Positions 23,501 through 33,807 of a stretch of DNA of 64,000 nucleotides are shown here, one piece after another. This stretch comes from Silene conica (taxonomy: Eukaryota; Streptophyta; Magnoliopsida; Caryophyllales; Caryophyllaceae), in NCBI GenBank assembly GCA_029255685.2, contig CM055313.2, positions 71,216,641 through 71,280,640 of the forward strand. Reading direction: 5' to 3'. Numbering within the stretch: the first letter of the stretch is position 1; each line of letters begins with the position of its first letter. The notes beneath the pieces were generated by a model that made no database searches, was not told where the DNA came from, and saw only the letters and a program-made list of their open reading frames with translations. The position numbers and the translations under genes are program-made.

Positions 23501-24491
23501 ATTAAAAGAGCATCCCTTGGTTGTATTGATATTGCATGATAATGCTTAGCCTTTTTTCTCGGCGGTTGATCACACGAATCACACCAATAACACGATTTTT
23601 GAATGCTTAGCCTCCTGAAAAACACGAATCAATCTTAATACTATAAGAAAAGTTCAAAAGAAGAACTCAACTTGTAACCCCAAATTCATTCATCAACAGA
23701 AAAGTAGCTAGGATAAACTAGTAAGCTAATTTAAACCATGAACCTTAGTTAATTAAACTATAATCAATTGCTAGCAAAAAAATGCAAATTCAAAAGTCCC
23801 CAAGCTAATTTAGGGTTTTGAAAAACTAGCAAAATTGATTAAAGTAGAGTGAATTCTAGGTGAAAAGCAAAAATTACTTACCGCATGATGATAGTAGAAG
23901 AAGAAAAACAAGAAACTTGATGTAGATTGGTGTGATTATTAAATGATTTGGTGAAGGATTGAAGAAAAGAGGGAGTAAGGAAGATCAAGAGGAATACCGT
24001 CGGAGTTAGAAATAAGGTTTAAAAAACCTTACTTTGGTAATTTAACAAAGTTCCCTAATATTCCGTGCTTACCACGACCCCGATCGGGGTTGACCCTTTC
24101 TGCGCATTCTGACTTTCCTTCCTCCGCTTTTCCAAATTATTTTGGAATTAGGAAAGCAGGACCCCGACATGGGACACGGGTACGGGGAAGGCAATTTTAC
24201 CTTATTTCTTCCATATTTCTATGAGTCCTTTACCTAAAATCACAAAATAAAAACTGTAAGCCTAATATTTTATTTCTAAAACTAATTAAAACATAAATAT
24301 GCAGAAAAAATAAAAATAAAACTAATGAAAACAAATAAAAATACTAAAAACTAAATAAAAATGTAAAATAGCATGGGTTGCCTCCAAAGGAGCACTAGTT
24401 TAACGACCCGCACGACGCACACGGCTCGAGTTACCCCAAGCCTCCACTTCCGAGAGCACATTTGGTCATTACTTGACCTCGAAACATATCT
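20600..24491 (-). mobile_element. 3' non-coding region of the outer Athila (with a Helitron inside)
   Basis: On the minus strand this region lies between the lost pol and the polypurine tract at 20600-20612. It has several further PPT-like purine runs (complements of TCCCAAGCTA at about 23041, CCCCCCAAAGCTAG at about 23206 and CCCCAAGCTA at about 23796). It also has a CCCCGATCGGGG palindrome at 24078-24089, matching those in its LTR. GGGTTGCCTCC near 24373 corresponds to the same words downstream of integrase in the other Athila (28251). Open frames at 22270, 22812, 23151 and 23281 are low-complexity or unrecognised; no env-like gene could be supported. Confidence 0.6.
21098..22237 (+). mobile_element. 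Non-autonomous Helitron, complete
   Basis: The 5' end is TCTATATCTATATATAATAT, preceded by A. The 3' end has the hairpin CCCGTGATTTTCACGGG (22208-22224) followed nine bases later by CTAG (22234-22237) and then T. Insertion between A and T, no target duplication, TC start, hairpin and CTAG end are the full set of Helitron features. The body (1140 bp) is AT-rich and codes for nothing recognisable; no Rep/helicase is present. It sits in the 3' region of the outer Athila. The GCCACATCATC motif near the 5' end is shared with the Helitrons further right. Confidence 0.88.
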
Positions 24492-24496
24492 ATAGC

Positions 24497-26227
24497 TGAC
24501 ACGGCTGTCGCAACCCTATCAAAAACAAAACCTAACCGGTCTCAACTAAATGTAGAAGAGGTAGTCGGGTATCGAATCCACAGGGAGACAGGGATCTTAT
24601 AGTCTGACCAAGTTCGTCTGAGTAACCAAAAATATGGGGTTCATGTGAATATGACGCTAAACTATGATAAGGTAGGGAAAGAGGAAAAGAGGGAAAGCGG
24701 AGCACTAGGATTTCTGGTGCGCCATGGCTACTAAGTCTGGTCTGTGAATACAGGTCGCCTTATTGCGGTTTGTGGGTACAGAAAAGGTCATTCTGGTCCG
24801 CTAATCACCCTAAAACCATACTAACTTAGCTTTCGCCCTAATTAGCACAGTCCTAACAATCGTCGCAGAACTACCCCTAAACCAATCTTCCGATCTAGGC
24901 CAAGAGGGTTTCTACACAGTCAATTGAGTGCGTCGACTCAAACAATTAACAAAAAATAACATGCAACAGATACGAACAAACCGTAATACGGGTTCTGAAA
25001 TTAACACACCATCATAAGCCATGGCTACCATAAATCCTAGTACTAAGCTTAGCTACACATAATTAAAGGACGAACGATAATGGTAACGACTTGCATAATT
25101 AAACTAGCATACGATATTCTGAAACGTGAGACGAAACAAACCGTAGGAGCGGGGACATAAATAATTATAAAACGAACGGAAACAGAAAGAGGCAAGACGG
25201 ATACGGAAACACGAGGCAACATACAAATCAGGATGAAAGTAGCGAAACTAAAGGAGATTATAAAGAGTGTAACAAAACTAGATTATGAATCATAAAACAG
25301 AAAGAATCAGAAGCCAAAAGGGACGAAATAAAACAAGCAAACGAACGAGAATGGCGAGAAAATGACAACGAACGGAGACAGAGTGAAACGCGAATAAATA
25401 ACGACAAATCAGAAAACAGAAACTACAAATAGATTATGATAAGAAATCAAAATAAGAAATGAAGGAAAAGGAATTAAAGTAGGGAAGTGATAAGAACGAT
25501 AGAGACGGAATCGTGAACGGAAAGGCAAAAAACTTCGAATGAAACCAATGTTGGCTACAAGTTTCAGAGGATCCAGTTCCTTTTGTAAAGTCTGCGGAGC
25601 AGCCTTAGGTCAGGAAAAACTAAACCTAATTATCTCAGAAATCCTCTTTAGATAGGCAAAAATTGAACTGAAACATTAAATCCTGTGAACACGAAGAGTC
25701 TCCAAACTCTCGATCGAGCGAAAATTCCACTCGATCGAGCACCTTTAGCTTCGCAAAACTGTCGATCGAACAGTGGAAGATTAAACGATCGATCCCTCTT
25801 CCTGGGGACTTCTCGATCGATCTCTTTGGTTTACGACCGAGCGTTTTCTTCTAGGACACCTCTCGATCGAGCACAAGACAGCTCGATCGATGACTACTCT
25901 TCATCTGGGTCTCTCGATCGAGCACAGAATAGCTCGATCGAGGACTTCGCTTCCTCGATTTATCCTTCGACAAGCCCAGAAGTTGATTTTTCACTTCAAA
26001 CTGCTCACTTGTCACACGATCAACCGTGGCTCTTTCCTCGACGACGGAGAAGCAGTGCATTGAGGCAGAAAGAGCTCGGTTTCTGCTACTATTTGGTCAC
26101 TATCTGCCAAATAGCAACACGAACACAAAGTAGCACATACGGGGTATAAAATGATATAAAATCACCAAATATTACAATTATGTGTGCCAAAACAAGACTA
26201 AAAAGTCTTTACAAACTGCACACATCA
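24497..26227 (-). repeat. Athila 3' LTR (left), with CTCGATCGAG cluster
   Basis: It runs from TGACACGGCTGTCGC to GCACACATCA. Between 25709 and 25941 about nine copies of TCGATCGA-centred palindromes occur at 20-31 bp intervals (25709, 25730, 25761, 25785, 25811, 25861, 25881, 25911, 25932). An open frame of 154 codons (25685-26149) runs through them with a repeated LDRA word. I regard it as a result of the repeat, since the other LTR copy breaks it with stops. Confidence 0.92.
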
Positions 26228-26241
26228 AACTTCCCCAAACC
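26228..26241 (-). other. Athila polypurine tract
   Basis: The minus strand reads CGGTTTGGGGAAGTT directly before the 3' LTR start TGATGTG: a G-rich purine run in the position of the plus-strand primer. Two near copies, GGTTTGGGGAGG-like, lie further inside at about 27823 and 27931. Confidence 0.75.
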
Positions 26242-28302
26242 GAACCTTTGCTTGTCGTTAAGCAAATTTAATGCAAACTAAAACAAACTAAAGAAAACTA
26301 CGGACCTAATGGATGGAGAAAAGACTCAAGCTACCAAAATAGTCAAAGCCAAGCGCATACTATGCCCAAAAATCAACCGATGCCAGGATTGGAAATAAGC
26401 GAACGAATTTGTGCATATCATGGAAAACACATGTAGACTTTCAACCTTGCTAGACTTATAAAATTTCGGACTCTCCTGGAATCTCTCTTCTCTCAATCAA
26501 GCAAATGTTAAAATATATGTGAAGAGAAGAGAAGAATAAAGAAGTATAGACCCTCGCCTAAACTACAACCGACAAATCATGAATGCTAGACTAGCATGAA
26601 TAAAGGTTTCAAGCACCGTACACACGCACAACCACCAACGATGTCCATTACACGCCGAACTATTGCAAGATTTGGGATAGTGAGGATAAGTGGGACAGAA
26701 AGGGATGAAACAAGTATGGGTAAGTGGGGGTTTAAGCCGAGCTAGAACCACCAGATTTCCTGAAAATACATTCCCAATTCTTCCGACTATACATGTAAAT
26801 CATTGCCTTTACTAGGCAAACAAATACTACCCAAAATTATACCAACTGTCAACCGGATACTGATTTTTGTATTTTTCCTTTCATCAATTTTTTTTTTTTT
26901 TGAATTCTCTCTTTTTTTTTTTTGAATTTTTCTTTCATTGTTTTTTTTTTTTTTTTTTCTGTTTTTGATGAAAACTCTCGGTGACAGCGGCACTTTCCTC
27001 TCGATCGACCCAACAAAGGCAGTCGATCGAGTGCTTTCTTCCCCAGATTACACGATCGAGCAATAATTGCTTCGATCGAGCACTTTTCACTCTTGAAAGC
27101 TCTCGAACGATAAGTCTAAGCCAGAAAAACTACTCGATCGAGCACAAATGGCCCTCGATCGAGCAAAACTCGGCTGAAAACTTCCCTCCTTCGTAAACAC
27201 TCCAACAACAATGAAAACAGGCCAAAAATTGATAAAATGGCATAAAAACCTTCACTACTCCTAGCTCAGCATAAGGTAGGCACTATATAGGATGTAGCAA
27301 AAGGGACAAAAGGCAATTTTTGGATAAAGTGGAGCTAAATGGGCATAACGAGAAGAGGGTGATGCAATAGTTCTCCTACGTGTAATACCAACCGCAAAAC
27401 GGTACGTGTAGGCAATAAGAAACCAAGACTCATACACATGCAAAACATGAAATGCAGGGAGTACTACTCACATTCCTAAAATAACCGGTCATAGATGTCA
27501 CCAGTTTTAAAGGCTCTAAAGCTTAGAATCTGTAGTAGGTTGCCAAAACTATGAGTCAAGTCTAGTGGTCTAACGTGAAGTCCATGACAAAATTCGGGAT
27601 AACGCGTAAAACTGCACAAGGCAAGGGTTGAAAAAAATGGCAGAACATGACATGAAATTGACTATAAACAGCTTGTCATCATCAAATCTCCAATCCGACT
27701 AGACTAAATGCAAAAATAAACGTGATTGTTTTTGAAGATTTTTGAAAATTTTCCGAAATTTACATAAAGCAATAAACGTGAATGCAAACGATATGCAAAT
27801 GCAGACGCAAAAGGATGCATACCCTCCCCAAACCAAACCGCACTATGCCCCCATTGTACAAAATGGAAAGAAAAGAAAATGCAGAAAAGAAAAAGGGAAA
27901 CGAAGACTTACCAAACAGCGTGCAAAAAGAGACCTCCCCAAACCGAATTGGAAAATGAGGTGGAGAACAAAAGGTGATCAGGTCCGAGGTAGATGGGTCG
28001 ATCGATAAGCCAAATCACTCGATCGACCGTACGGGACACAAATATGCCACGATCGAGATCTCTCTTCCAACAGATCGAGCGAAAATCCACTAAAGGAACG
28101 TCTCGATCGACCAGAAAGGGCACTCGATCGAGAGGTTCACAGCACAAAAACGCCCAAGAAGCTCGATACTGTCTGATACAAACGAAACAGAAAGAAAAAC
28201 AGTTCTAAAAGAGACGAAAATTGTTCAAGAAATAACAAAGAAAGCGTCCGGGTTGCCTCCCGGAAAGCGCAGTTTTATGAGGTCCCGCACGACCTACGAG
28301 CT
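26242..28302 (-). mobile_element. Athila 3' non-coding region with palindrome clusters
   Basis: About 2 kb lie between the integrase stop and the PPT. The region carries a CTCGATCGAG cluster at about 27000-27160 (six sites) and another at about 27994-28130 (five or six sites), plus T-rich runs at 26889-26960. No env-like frame is supported. GGGTTGCCTCCCGGAAAGCGC at 28251-28271 is a block of the kind found just after the Athila integrase. Confidence 0.7.
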
Positions 28303-29934
28303 TTAGTCAGCGAGCTCTTCAAACTCGTCAAAAAAGAACTCTTCGACGCATCCCACAACATCAGCCGCCCCGTAGTAGTGCTTGAGCTGGTGACCGTTAA
28401 CCTTGAAGCGATTGCCATTGGATCCTTCTATCTCCACCGAACCAAATTGGTTGACACCTGTAACCACGTACGGGCCACTCCAACGCGATCTCAGCTTTCT
28501 AGGACACAGCCGTAATCTGGAGTTAAACAGCAACACTTTTTGGCCGATTTGAAATTCTCGCGGAATGATGCGCTTGTCATGCCAACGCTTCGTCTTTTCT
28601 TTGTAGATGCGGGAGCTATCATAAGAGTTCAGGCGAAACTCTACAAGTTCATCTAGCTGCAACAGACGTTTCTCACCACACAGATTAGCATCATAATTAA
28701 GCTGAAGAACAGCCCACCAAGCCTTATGCTCTAGCTCTACGGGCAAATGGCAAGACTTCCCATAAACCATACGATACGGGGAAGCACCAATGGGTGTCTT
28801 AAAAGCGGTCCTATATGCCCATAATGCATCTTCCAGTTTAGAACTCCAATCTTTCCATGACTTAGACACAACCTTTCCTAAAATGACCTTTAGTTCTCTA
28901 TTAGAAACCTCTACCTGTCCACTAGTTTGAGGGTGATACCCCAAACCTCGACGATGTTTGACTCCATACTTAGATAACAAGGTTTCTAAATTACGGTCGC
29001 GGAAATGCATACCTCGGTCACTAATCACAACCCTAGGAACCCCGAAGCGTGGAAAAATGATCTTGCGAAAAAGCTTAACTACGGTCTTGGCATCACAATT
29101 AGGAGTGGCAATGGCCTCCACCCACTTAGACACGTAATCAACAGCGACTAGGATATACCTGTTACCTTGACTGGACGGAAATGGGGCTTGATAGTCGATG
29201 CCCCATACATCGAAAATTTCCACCTCTAAGATGCCATTTTGTGGCATCTCGTGTCTCTTAGAAATATTTCCCGTCCGTTGGCAAGTATCACAATTAGAAA
29301 CAAAGACCTTTGTGTCAGCGAAAAGCGTAGGCCAATAAAAACCGGATTGCAATACCTTAGCCACGGTCCGTGATGGGCCGTGGTGCCCTCCACTTGGAGC
29401 CGAATGACAGCCCTCCAAAATAGCACGGGTTTCCCACTGTGGAATGCATTGTCGGTATATGCCATCTGCACACTCCTTCAAAAGATAAGGGTCGTCCCAG
29501 AAGTACTGTCGTGCATCGTGGAGGAATCGCTTCCTTTGCTGATAAGACAAGTCGGGTGGTAACTTCTGACTCACTGCAAAGTTGGCATAATCTGCAAACC
29601 AAGGTTCAACACCATCTTTAGAGTTCAAAGAAGTCAAAGAGAAAGCATCAATAGAATAAAGGCAATTATCAGCGAAAGAATCATTGATGGGAAGAGAATC
29701 CTCCCCCTCCTGTTGCGTTAAACGCGACAGATGATCCGCTACAACGTTTTCGGCGCCTTTCTTGTCTTTGATGTCCAAATCAAACTCCTGCAGGAGGAGT
29801 ATCCATCTCAGCAAGCGCGGTTTGGCTTCCTTCTTGTTTAAGAGATGTTTTAAAGTTGCATGGTCGGTGAAAATGATAACTTTAGAACCTAACAAATAAG
29901 ATCTAAACTTATCTAAAGCATAAACTACAGCCAA
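28303..29934 (-). CDS. Athila RNase H (C-terminal part) and integrase, open frame
   Basis: 543 open codons. Residues 1-70 hold the end of RNase H ([34 protein letters not shown]). The integrase zinc finger follows at about residues 175-225 ([12 protein letters not shown] ... CDTCQRTG; two His and two Cys present). In the catalytic core I see the three acidic positions in [16 protein letters not shown] and [12 protein letters not shown] basic C-terminal region with [12 protein letters not shown] ends the protein. The family function is insertion of the cDNA into the host genome. The enzyme looks intact at the motif level, but the polyprotein upstream is interrupted: the codon series before 29934 contains a TAG at about 29971, so normal Gag-Pol translation would not reach it. 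Confidence 0.9.
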   Translation of the reverse strand: MAVVYALDKFRSYLLGSKVIIFTDHATLKHLLNKKEAKPRLLRWILLLQEFDLDIKDKKGAENVVADHLSRLTQQEGEDSLPINDSFADNCLYSIDAFSLTSLNSKDGVEPWFADYANFAVSQKLPPDLSYQQRKRFLHDARQYFWDDPYLLKECADGIYRQCIPQWETRAILEGCHSAPSGGHHGPSRTVAKVLQSGFYWPTLFADTKVFVSNCDTCQRTGNISKRHEMPQNGILEVEIFDVWGIDYQAPFPSSQGNRYILVAVDYVSKWVEAIATPNCDAKTVVKLFRKIIFPRFGVPRVVISDRGMHFRDRNLETLLSKYGVKHRRGLGYHPQTSGQVEVSNRELKVILGKVVSKSWKDWSSKLEDALWAYRTAFKTPIGASPYRMVYGKSCHLPVELEHKAWWAVLQLNYDANLCGEKRLLQLDELVEFRLNSYDSSRIYKEKTKRWHDKRIIPREFQIGQKVLLFNSRLRLCPRKLRSRWSGPYVVTGVNQFGSVEIEGSNGNRFKVNGHQLKHYYGAADVVGCVEEFFFDEFEELAD

Positions 29935-31055
29935 AAGCTTCTTCTCCGTGGTGGCATATCGGACTTGAGCCTAATCCAGAGTTCGGCTCGCATAGTAAAT
30001 GGCACTCAACGCCTTGTCCTTCCGCTGCCCTAGCACTGCTCCTAGTGCGTAATCACTGGCGTCGCACATGATTTCGAATGGTAGTGTCCAATCCGGGACT
30101 GAATGATAGGTGCCGATACTAGAGCCTGCTTCAAAGTATTAAAAGCAGAAAGACAATCATCAGTAAAAATAAAAGGAGCATCCTTCAGAAGCAATTGTGT
30201 AAGCGGTCGAGCAATCTTAGAGAAGTCCTTGATAAACCGGCGAGAAAATCCGGCATGACCAAGAAAGCTTCTCACCCCCTTGACATTAACTGGATAGGGT
30301 AACTGCTCGATCACCTGCACCTTTGCTCTGTCAACCTCAATACCCCTATTAGAGACCAAATGCCCAAAGACTACACCCTCCTTAACCATGAAATGGCACT
30401 TCTCCCAGTTCAGCACCAGATTAACCTCAATGCAGTGCTGCAAAACTTTATCAAGGTTAGCTAAACAATGCTCAAAATCATTCCCATATACACTGAAATC
30501 GTCCATGAAGACCTCCATGATAGACTCTATATAATCAGAAAATATCCCCATCATACACCTTTGAAAGGTGGCAGGGGCATTACATAAACCGAAAGGCATC
30601 CTACGATAAGGAAAGACACCATTGGGACAGGTAAAGGTAGTCTTTTCCTGGTCATCTGGATGAATGGGGATCTGAAAGAACCCTGAGTACCCATATAGAT
30701 AGCAGAAAAACTCATGGGAAGCTAGCCTCTCTATCATCTGGTCTATGAAGGGCAGGGGGAAATGATCTTTCTTAGTGGCGGTATTCAATTGCCTATAATC
30801 AATACACATCCGCCACCCAGTCACAAGCCTAGTGGGTATAAGTTCATTCTTTTCATTGGTCACGACAGTGGTACCTCCCTTCTTAGGCACTACCTGAACA
30901 GGACTTACCCACTTCGAGTGGCCAGCCGGATAGATTATACCTGCATCAAGTAGTTTCATGACCTCAGCTGTCACCACCTCTTCCATCTTGGGATTCAGTT
31001 TTCGCTGACCCTGTCGGCATGGTTTGTGATCTTCCTCCAACTCGATCCTATGCAT
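29935..31055 (-). pseudogene. Athila reverse transcriptase, motif A aspartate replaced
   Basis: The frame 31055-30042 carries the RT domain: WVSPVQVVPKKGG, WRMCIDYRQLN, motif A as YLYGYSGFFQI, PFGLCNAPATFQR (motif B), and the catalytic VFMDDFSVYGNDF. In Athila proteins motif A normally has an aspartate in L-D-G-Y-S-G; here the codon is TAT (Tyr), so one of the three catalytic carboxylates is missing. After the thumb ([27 protein letters not shown]) the frame shifts near 30130 and the start of RNase H lies in another frame, followed by a stop at about 29971. The family enzyme copies the RNA into DNA; this copy should be inactive on two counts. Confidence 0.9.
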
Positions 31056-32392
31056 GCAGACGTCGGGGCTGATGCCCTTAATGTCATCAGTGAATAGCCC
31101 ATTGCATTCATGTTCTTCTTAAGGACACTTAACAAAGCAGTTAACTGATCATCTTGAAGTGTAGCATTTACTATAACAGGAAATTGCTCAGTATCATCGA
31201 GAAAAGCATACTTAAGATGAGAGGGAAGTGCCTTACGTTCTGGGAATTTTACCTCAATTGAGCACAAAGGGTGTGCTAGGCTCGCCACTTGTGCTATTTC
31301 GGCATCGGTCAAAGTGGTTGCATCAGACACCTCCGTCGCATTGATAGCAACTCCGAACAGTGCTTCCACGGAATCCCAGTCCTCATGGTCTGCGATATCT
31401 GCGCACTCAGCTAATAACATCAGTGACTCTAACGGATCCCTAGTCAGGGAATCCGAACAAACCTCATAAGAAGACTCGTCAATGACATCTACTGAATAAC
31501 AGGTGTCTTCTATCATGGGTCTAGACAGGGTTGCGGGTAAATTAAACGTAATCATATCATCCCCCACTGCTTTAGTCAAACGACCAAGTCTAACATCAAT
31601 GATGGCCCCGGCTGTACACAGAAATGGTCTACCCAAAATGATCTGGGTTCGGGTATCCTCAGCAATATCTAGAACAATGAAGTCTACTGGAATGAAAAAT
31701 TTCCCTACCTTGACAGGCACGTCTTCCAAGATACCTAAGGGTTGTCGAATAGATCGGTCGACCATCTGAAGGGTGATATTGGTCGTTTTTAGGCGACCCA
31801 AATTAAGCTTAACATAGATAGAATAGGGTATGACACTAACACTAACTCCAAGATCACATAATGCCCTATCTATCGTCACATCCCCTATGACACATGAAAT
31901 CGAGAAGCTACCCGGGTCTTTTTATTTGGGAGGGGATTTACCTAGAATCAAACTACTAGATTCTTCCATAAAGGCAACGGTAGCAAATTCTCCAAAGTCC
32001 TTCTTACGCGTAATGATGTCTTTCATAAATTTTGCGTAAGACAGGACTTGGGTAATTAACTCAACAAGTGGAATACTTACCTGTAGTCCGCGCACTATCT
32101 CTACGAACGTGTTGAATTGCCTCTCCGTCTTTGTATCTCTCAGCCGACTCGGGTAGGGAACCTTAATCATTGAAAGCAGGTTTCCGATATTCTCAATTTC
32201 TGCAGTGTTCCTCGGTACCCCCACAGCAGGGGAGGGTACCTTATCATTTGTAGCTCCTGGGACAGCAGTATCTGAACGTTGGGCTCTCGATCGAGGCTCA
32301 ATTCTTCTCGATCGAGAGCTTTTGTCTGTACTGTTGCTCAATCGAGTGCTAGAGGCTTCCAGGTTATTCGATCGAACGATTTCTTTATCCAC
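31056..32392 (-). pseudogene. Athila retropepsin and flanking linker, broken
   Basis: The frame 31879-30995 opens at the protease: IDRALCDLGVSVSVIPYSIY contains the D-L-G active-site triplet (usual D-L-G-A, here D-L-G-V). ILGRPFLCTAGAIIDV is the second conserved block. The frame before it (32392-31922) is in the same register but separated by a TAA at about 31919. It encodes part of the Gag-Pro linker, including RLRDTKTERQFNTFVEIVRGLQVSIPLVELI. Towards RT the frame changes near 31115. Function in the family: processing of the Gag-Pol precursor. Confidence 0.8.
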
Positions 32393-32512
32393 ACCTGTCG
32401 ATCGAGGACTTCCTGCTCTCGATCGAGAGCTCTCTTCAACTTGGTCAGTCGATCAATCGAGCATGCTGCTTGTCACGATCTGTCGATTGAGGCGCATTTT
32501 CACTCGATCGAC
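32283..32512. repeat. CTCGATCGAG cluster inside the gag-pro coding region
   Basis: About eight TCGATCGA-type palindromes lie in 230 bp (about 32285, 32309, 32369, 32398, 32417, 32449, 32480, 32502), the same motif as in the LTRs and 3' region. On the coding strand they give a low-complexity SSRSR / LDRE-type stretch. Both adjacent frames (31922-32392 and 32445-32885) end or start in this cluster. Confidence 0.8.
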
Positions 32513-32885
32513 CCTTTCTCATTTGTTCCTCATCAGTGACAGGGGCTTCTGCTTCCACCTCGGAACTCGTACTGGCCGGGTTATACACTGGACCGTCATA
32601 ACTGAGACCGCTCCTCAAATTTATCGCTAAAACTGGGTCCTTCTTGGGAAATAAGGTCTCACATTTTTCAAGTAATGCACGGAAGGCATCCGCGCTCAAT
32701 TTCTGCTCGATCTCTTGTTCGTGAATGATTGCTTTAAGATTGTTGAACTCGGCCTGCGTAATGAGCGTTTGACTATTATCAATCGGTGGTTGGTGCTTTG
32801 TAGAGGTCAAATCTGCATATAGCTCGGAAAACGAACCCCCTTGCTTATATCTTCGATACGCGTAAACACGCTCGGGTTCGGCCAT
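32445..32885 (-). pseudogene. Athila Gag C-terminal / linker fragment
   Basis: An open frame of 146 codons starts MAEPERVYAYRRYKQGGSFS, a block that follows the zinc knuckle in Athila Gag. It is shifted by one base relative to the upstream Gag frame (break near 32888) and by another register relative to the linker downstream (break in the palindrome cluster). It has no catalytic function; it would be part of the structural polyprotein. Confidence 0.65.
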
Positions 32886-33691
32886 GCAAGAACAGGGTCG
32901 TGACCCTCTTCACCGCATCTACCACATAATACCTCTGTAGCACAAGCTTGATCACAGTGATTTGGGCTCCCTATTTTACCCTCTTGAACTTCCTCAATAA
33001 CAGCAGTAGGAATGGCACTTGTCACACTTCTCGGGTTTCCATAGTTGGCTGTGTATGTAGCCATATTCTCTATCAACTGCCAACCCTTGTCGTCAGCCAC
33101 ATTAACTTGAAATCTGCCTAACGCGGCAGCATCAAGGATAGCTCTATGCTCGTACCGTAACCCGTTGTAGAATTGAGTGCACAAATACCAGCGCTCAAAT
33201 CCGTGATGCGGGACTGAGCAAACCAGCTTTTTGAATCTTGACCACGCTTCACTCAAATTCTCTGTCTCAGTTTGAGAAAAAATTGTAATTTGCCCCCTCA
33301 GCGCAGAAGTGCGTTGAGGAGGAAAATATCTTTTGTAGAAGGCTATGGCCAAAGTGTTCCAATCCACAACTTCAGCGGCTACCAAGTCGAGATCTCTCCA
33401 CCAATCCTTAGCATCGCCCACCAAGGAAAAAGGAAATAAAAATTCCTAGACCTTATCACGTGTTACTCCGGCGACGAGAGGAATAGTCGAGCAATAATCG
33501 GTAAAGGTCTCAACATGTTTGGCTGGGTCCTCATCTGTGCTGCCCTTAAACACATTTCTTTCCACAAGCTGTAAATAGGATGGTTGAATACCAAATGTCC
33601 CATCCTTAGTTGCAGGAAGAACGCGTCCCTTTGGCAAGTCGTCTGCACTAGGCTCAGAATGGCTCGCGATATTAGGCATACCTGCAAGCAC
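32886..33691 (-). pseudogene. Athila Gag capsid region, one stop and one frameshift
   Basis: It starts at 33691 with MLAGMPNIASHS; LVERNVFKGSTDEDPAKHVETF is the typical Athila Gag entry. A TAG at 33446-33448 interrupts the frame. The same register resumes with VGDAKDWWRDL, FYKRYFPPQRTSALRGQI and FYNGL, the retrotransposon gag domain. Near its end CGRCGEEGHD gives the C-x2-C-x4-H start of a zinc knuckle, but the reading frame slips at about 32888 and the last Cys is not reached. Gag would form the virus-like particle. Confidence 0.8.
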
Positions 33692-33783
33692 TAAGCACTA
33701 GAACAAACGTAAGAACTGCCCCAAGGAATAAATTCCTTGAGACAAAAAAGACAAACAACACTTAAACTATAAAATTGCACCGT

Positions 33784-33802
33784 CTCCCCGGCAACGGCGC
33801 CA
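33784..33802 (-). other. Athila primer binding site
   Basis: The minus strand reads TGGCGCCGTTGCCGGGGAG, five bases after the LTR end. TGGCGCC... is the characteristic Athila PBS, usually assigned to tRNA-Asp. Confidence 0.92.
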
Positions 33803-33807
33803 AAATT

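Noticed and set aside
25685..26149. 154-codon frame with repeated LDRA words in the Athila LTR
   Set aside because: It follows the CTCGATCGAG repeat, lies antisense to the element, and the other LTR copy interrupts it.
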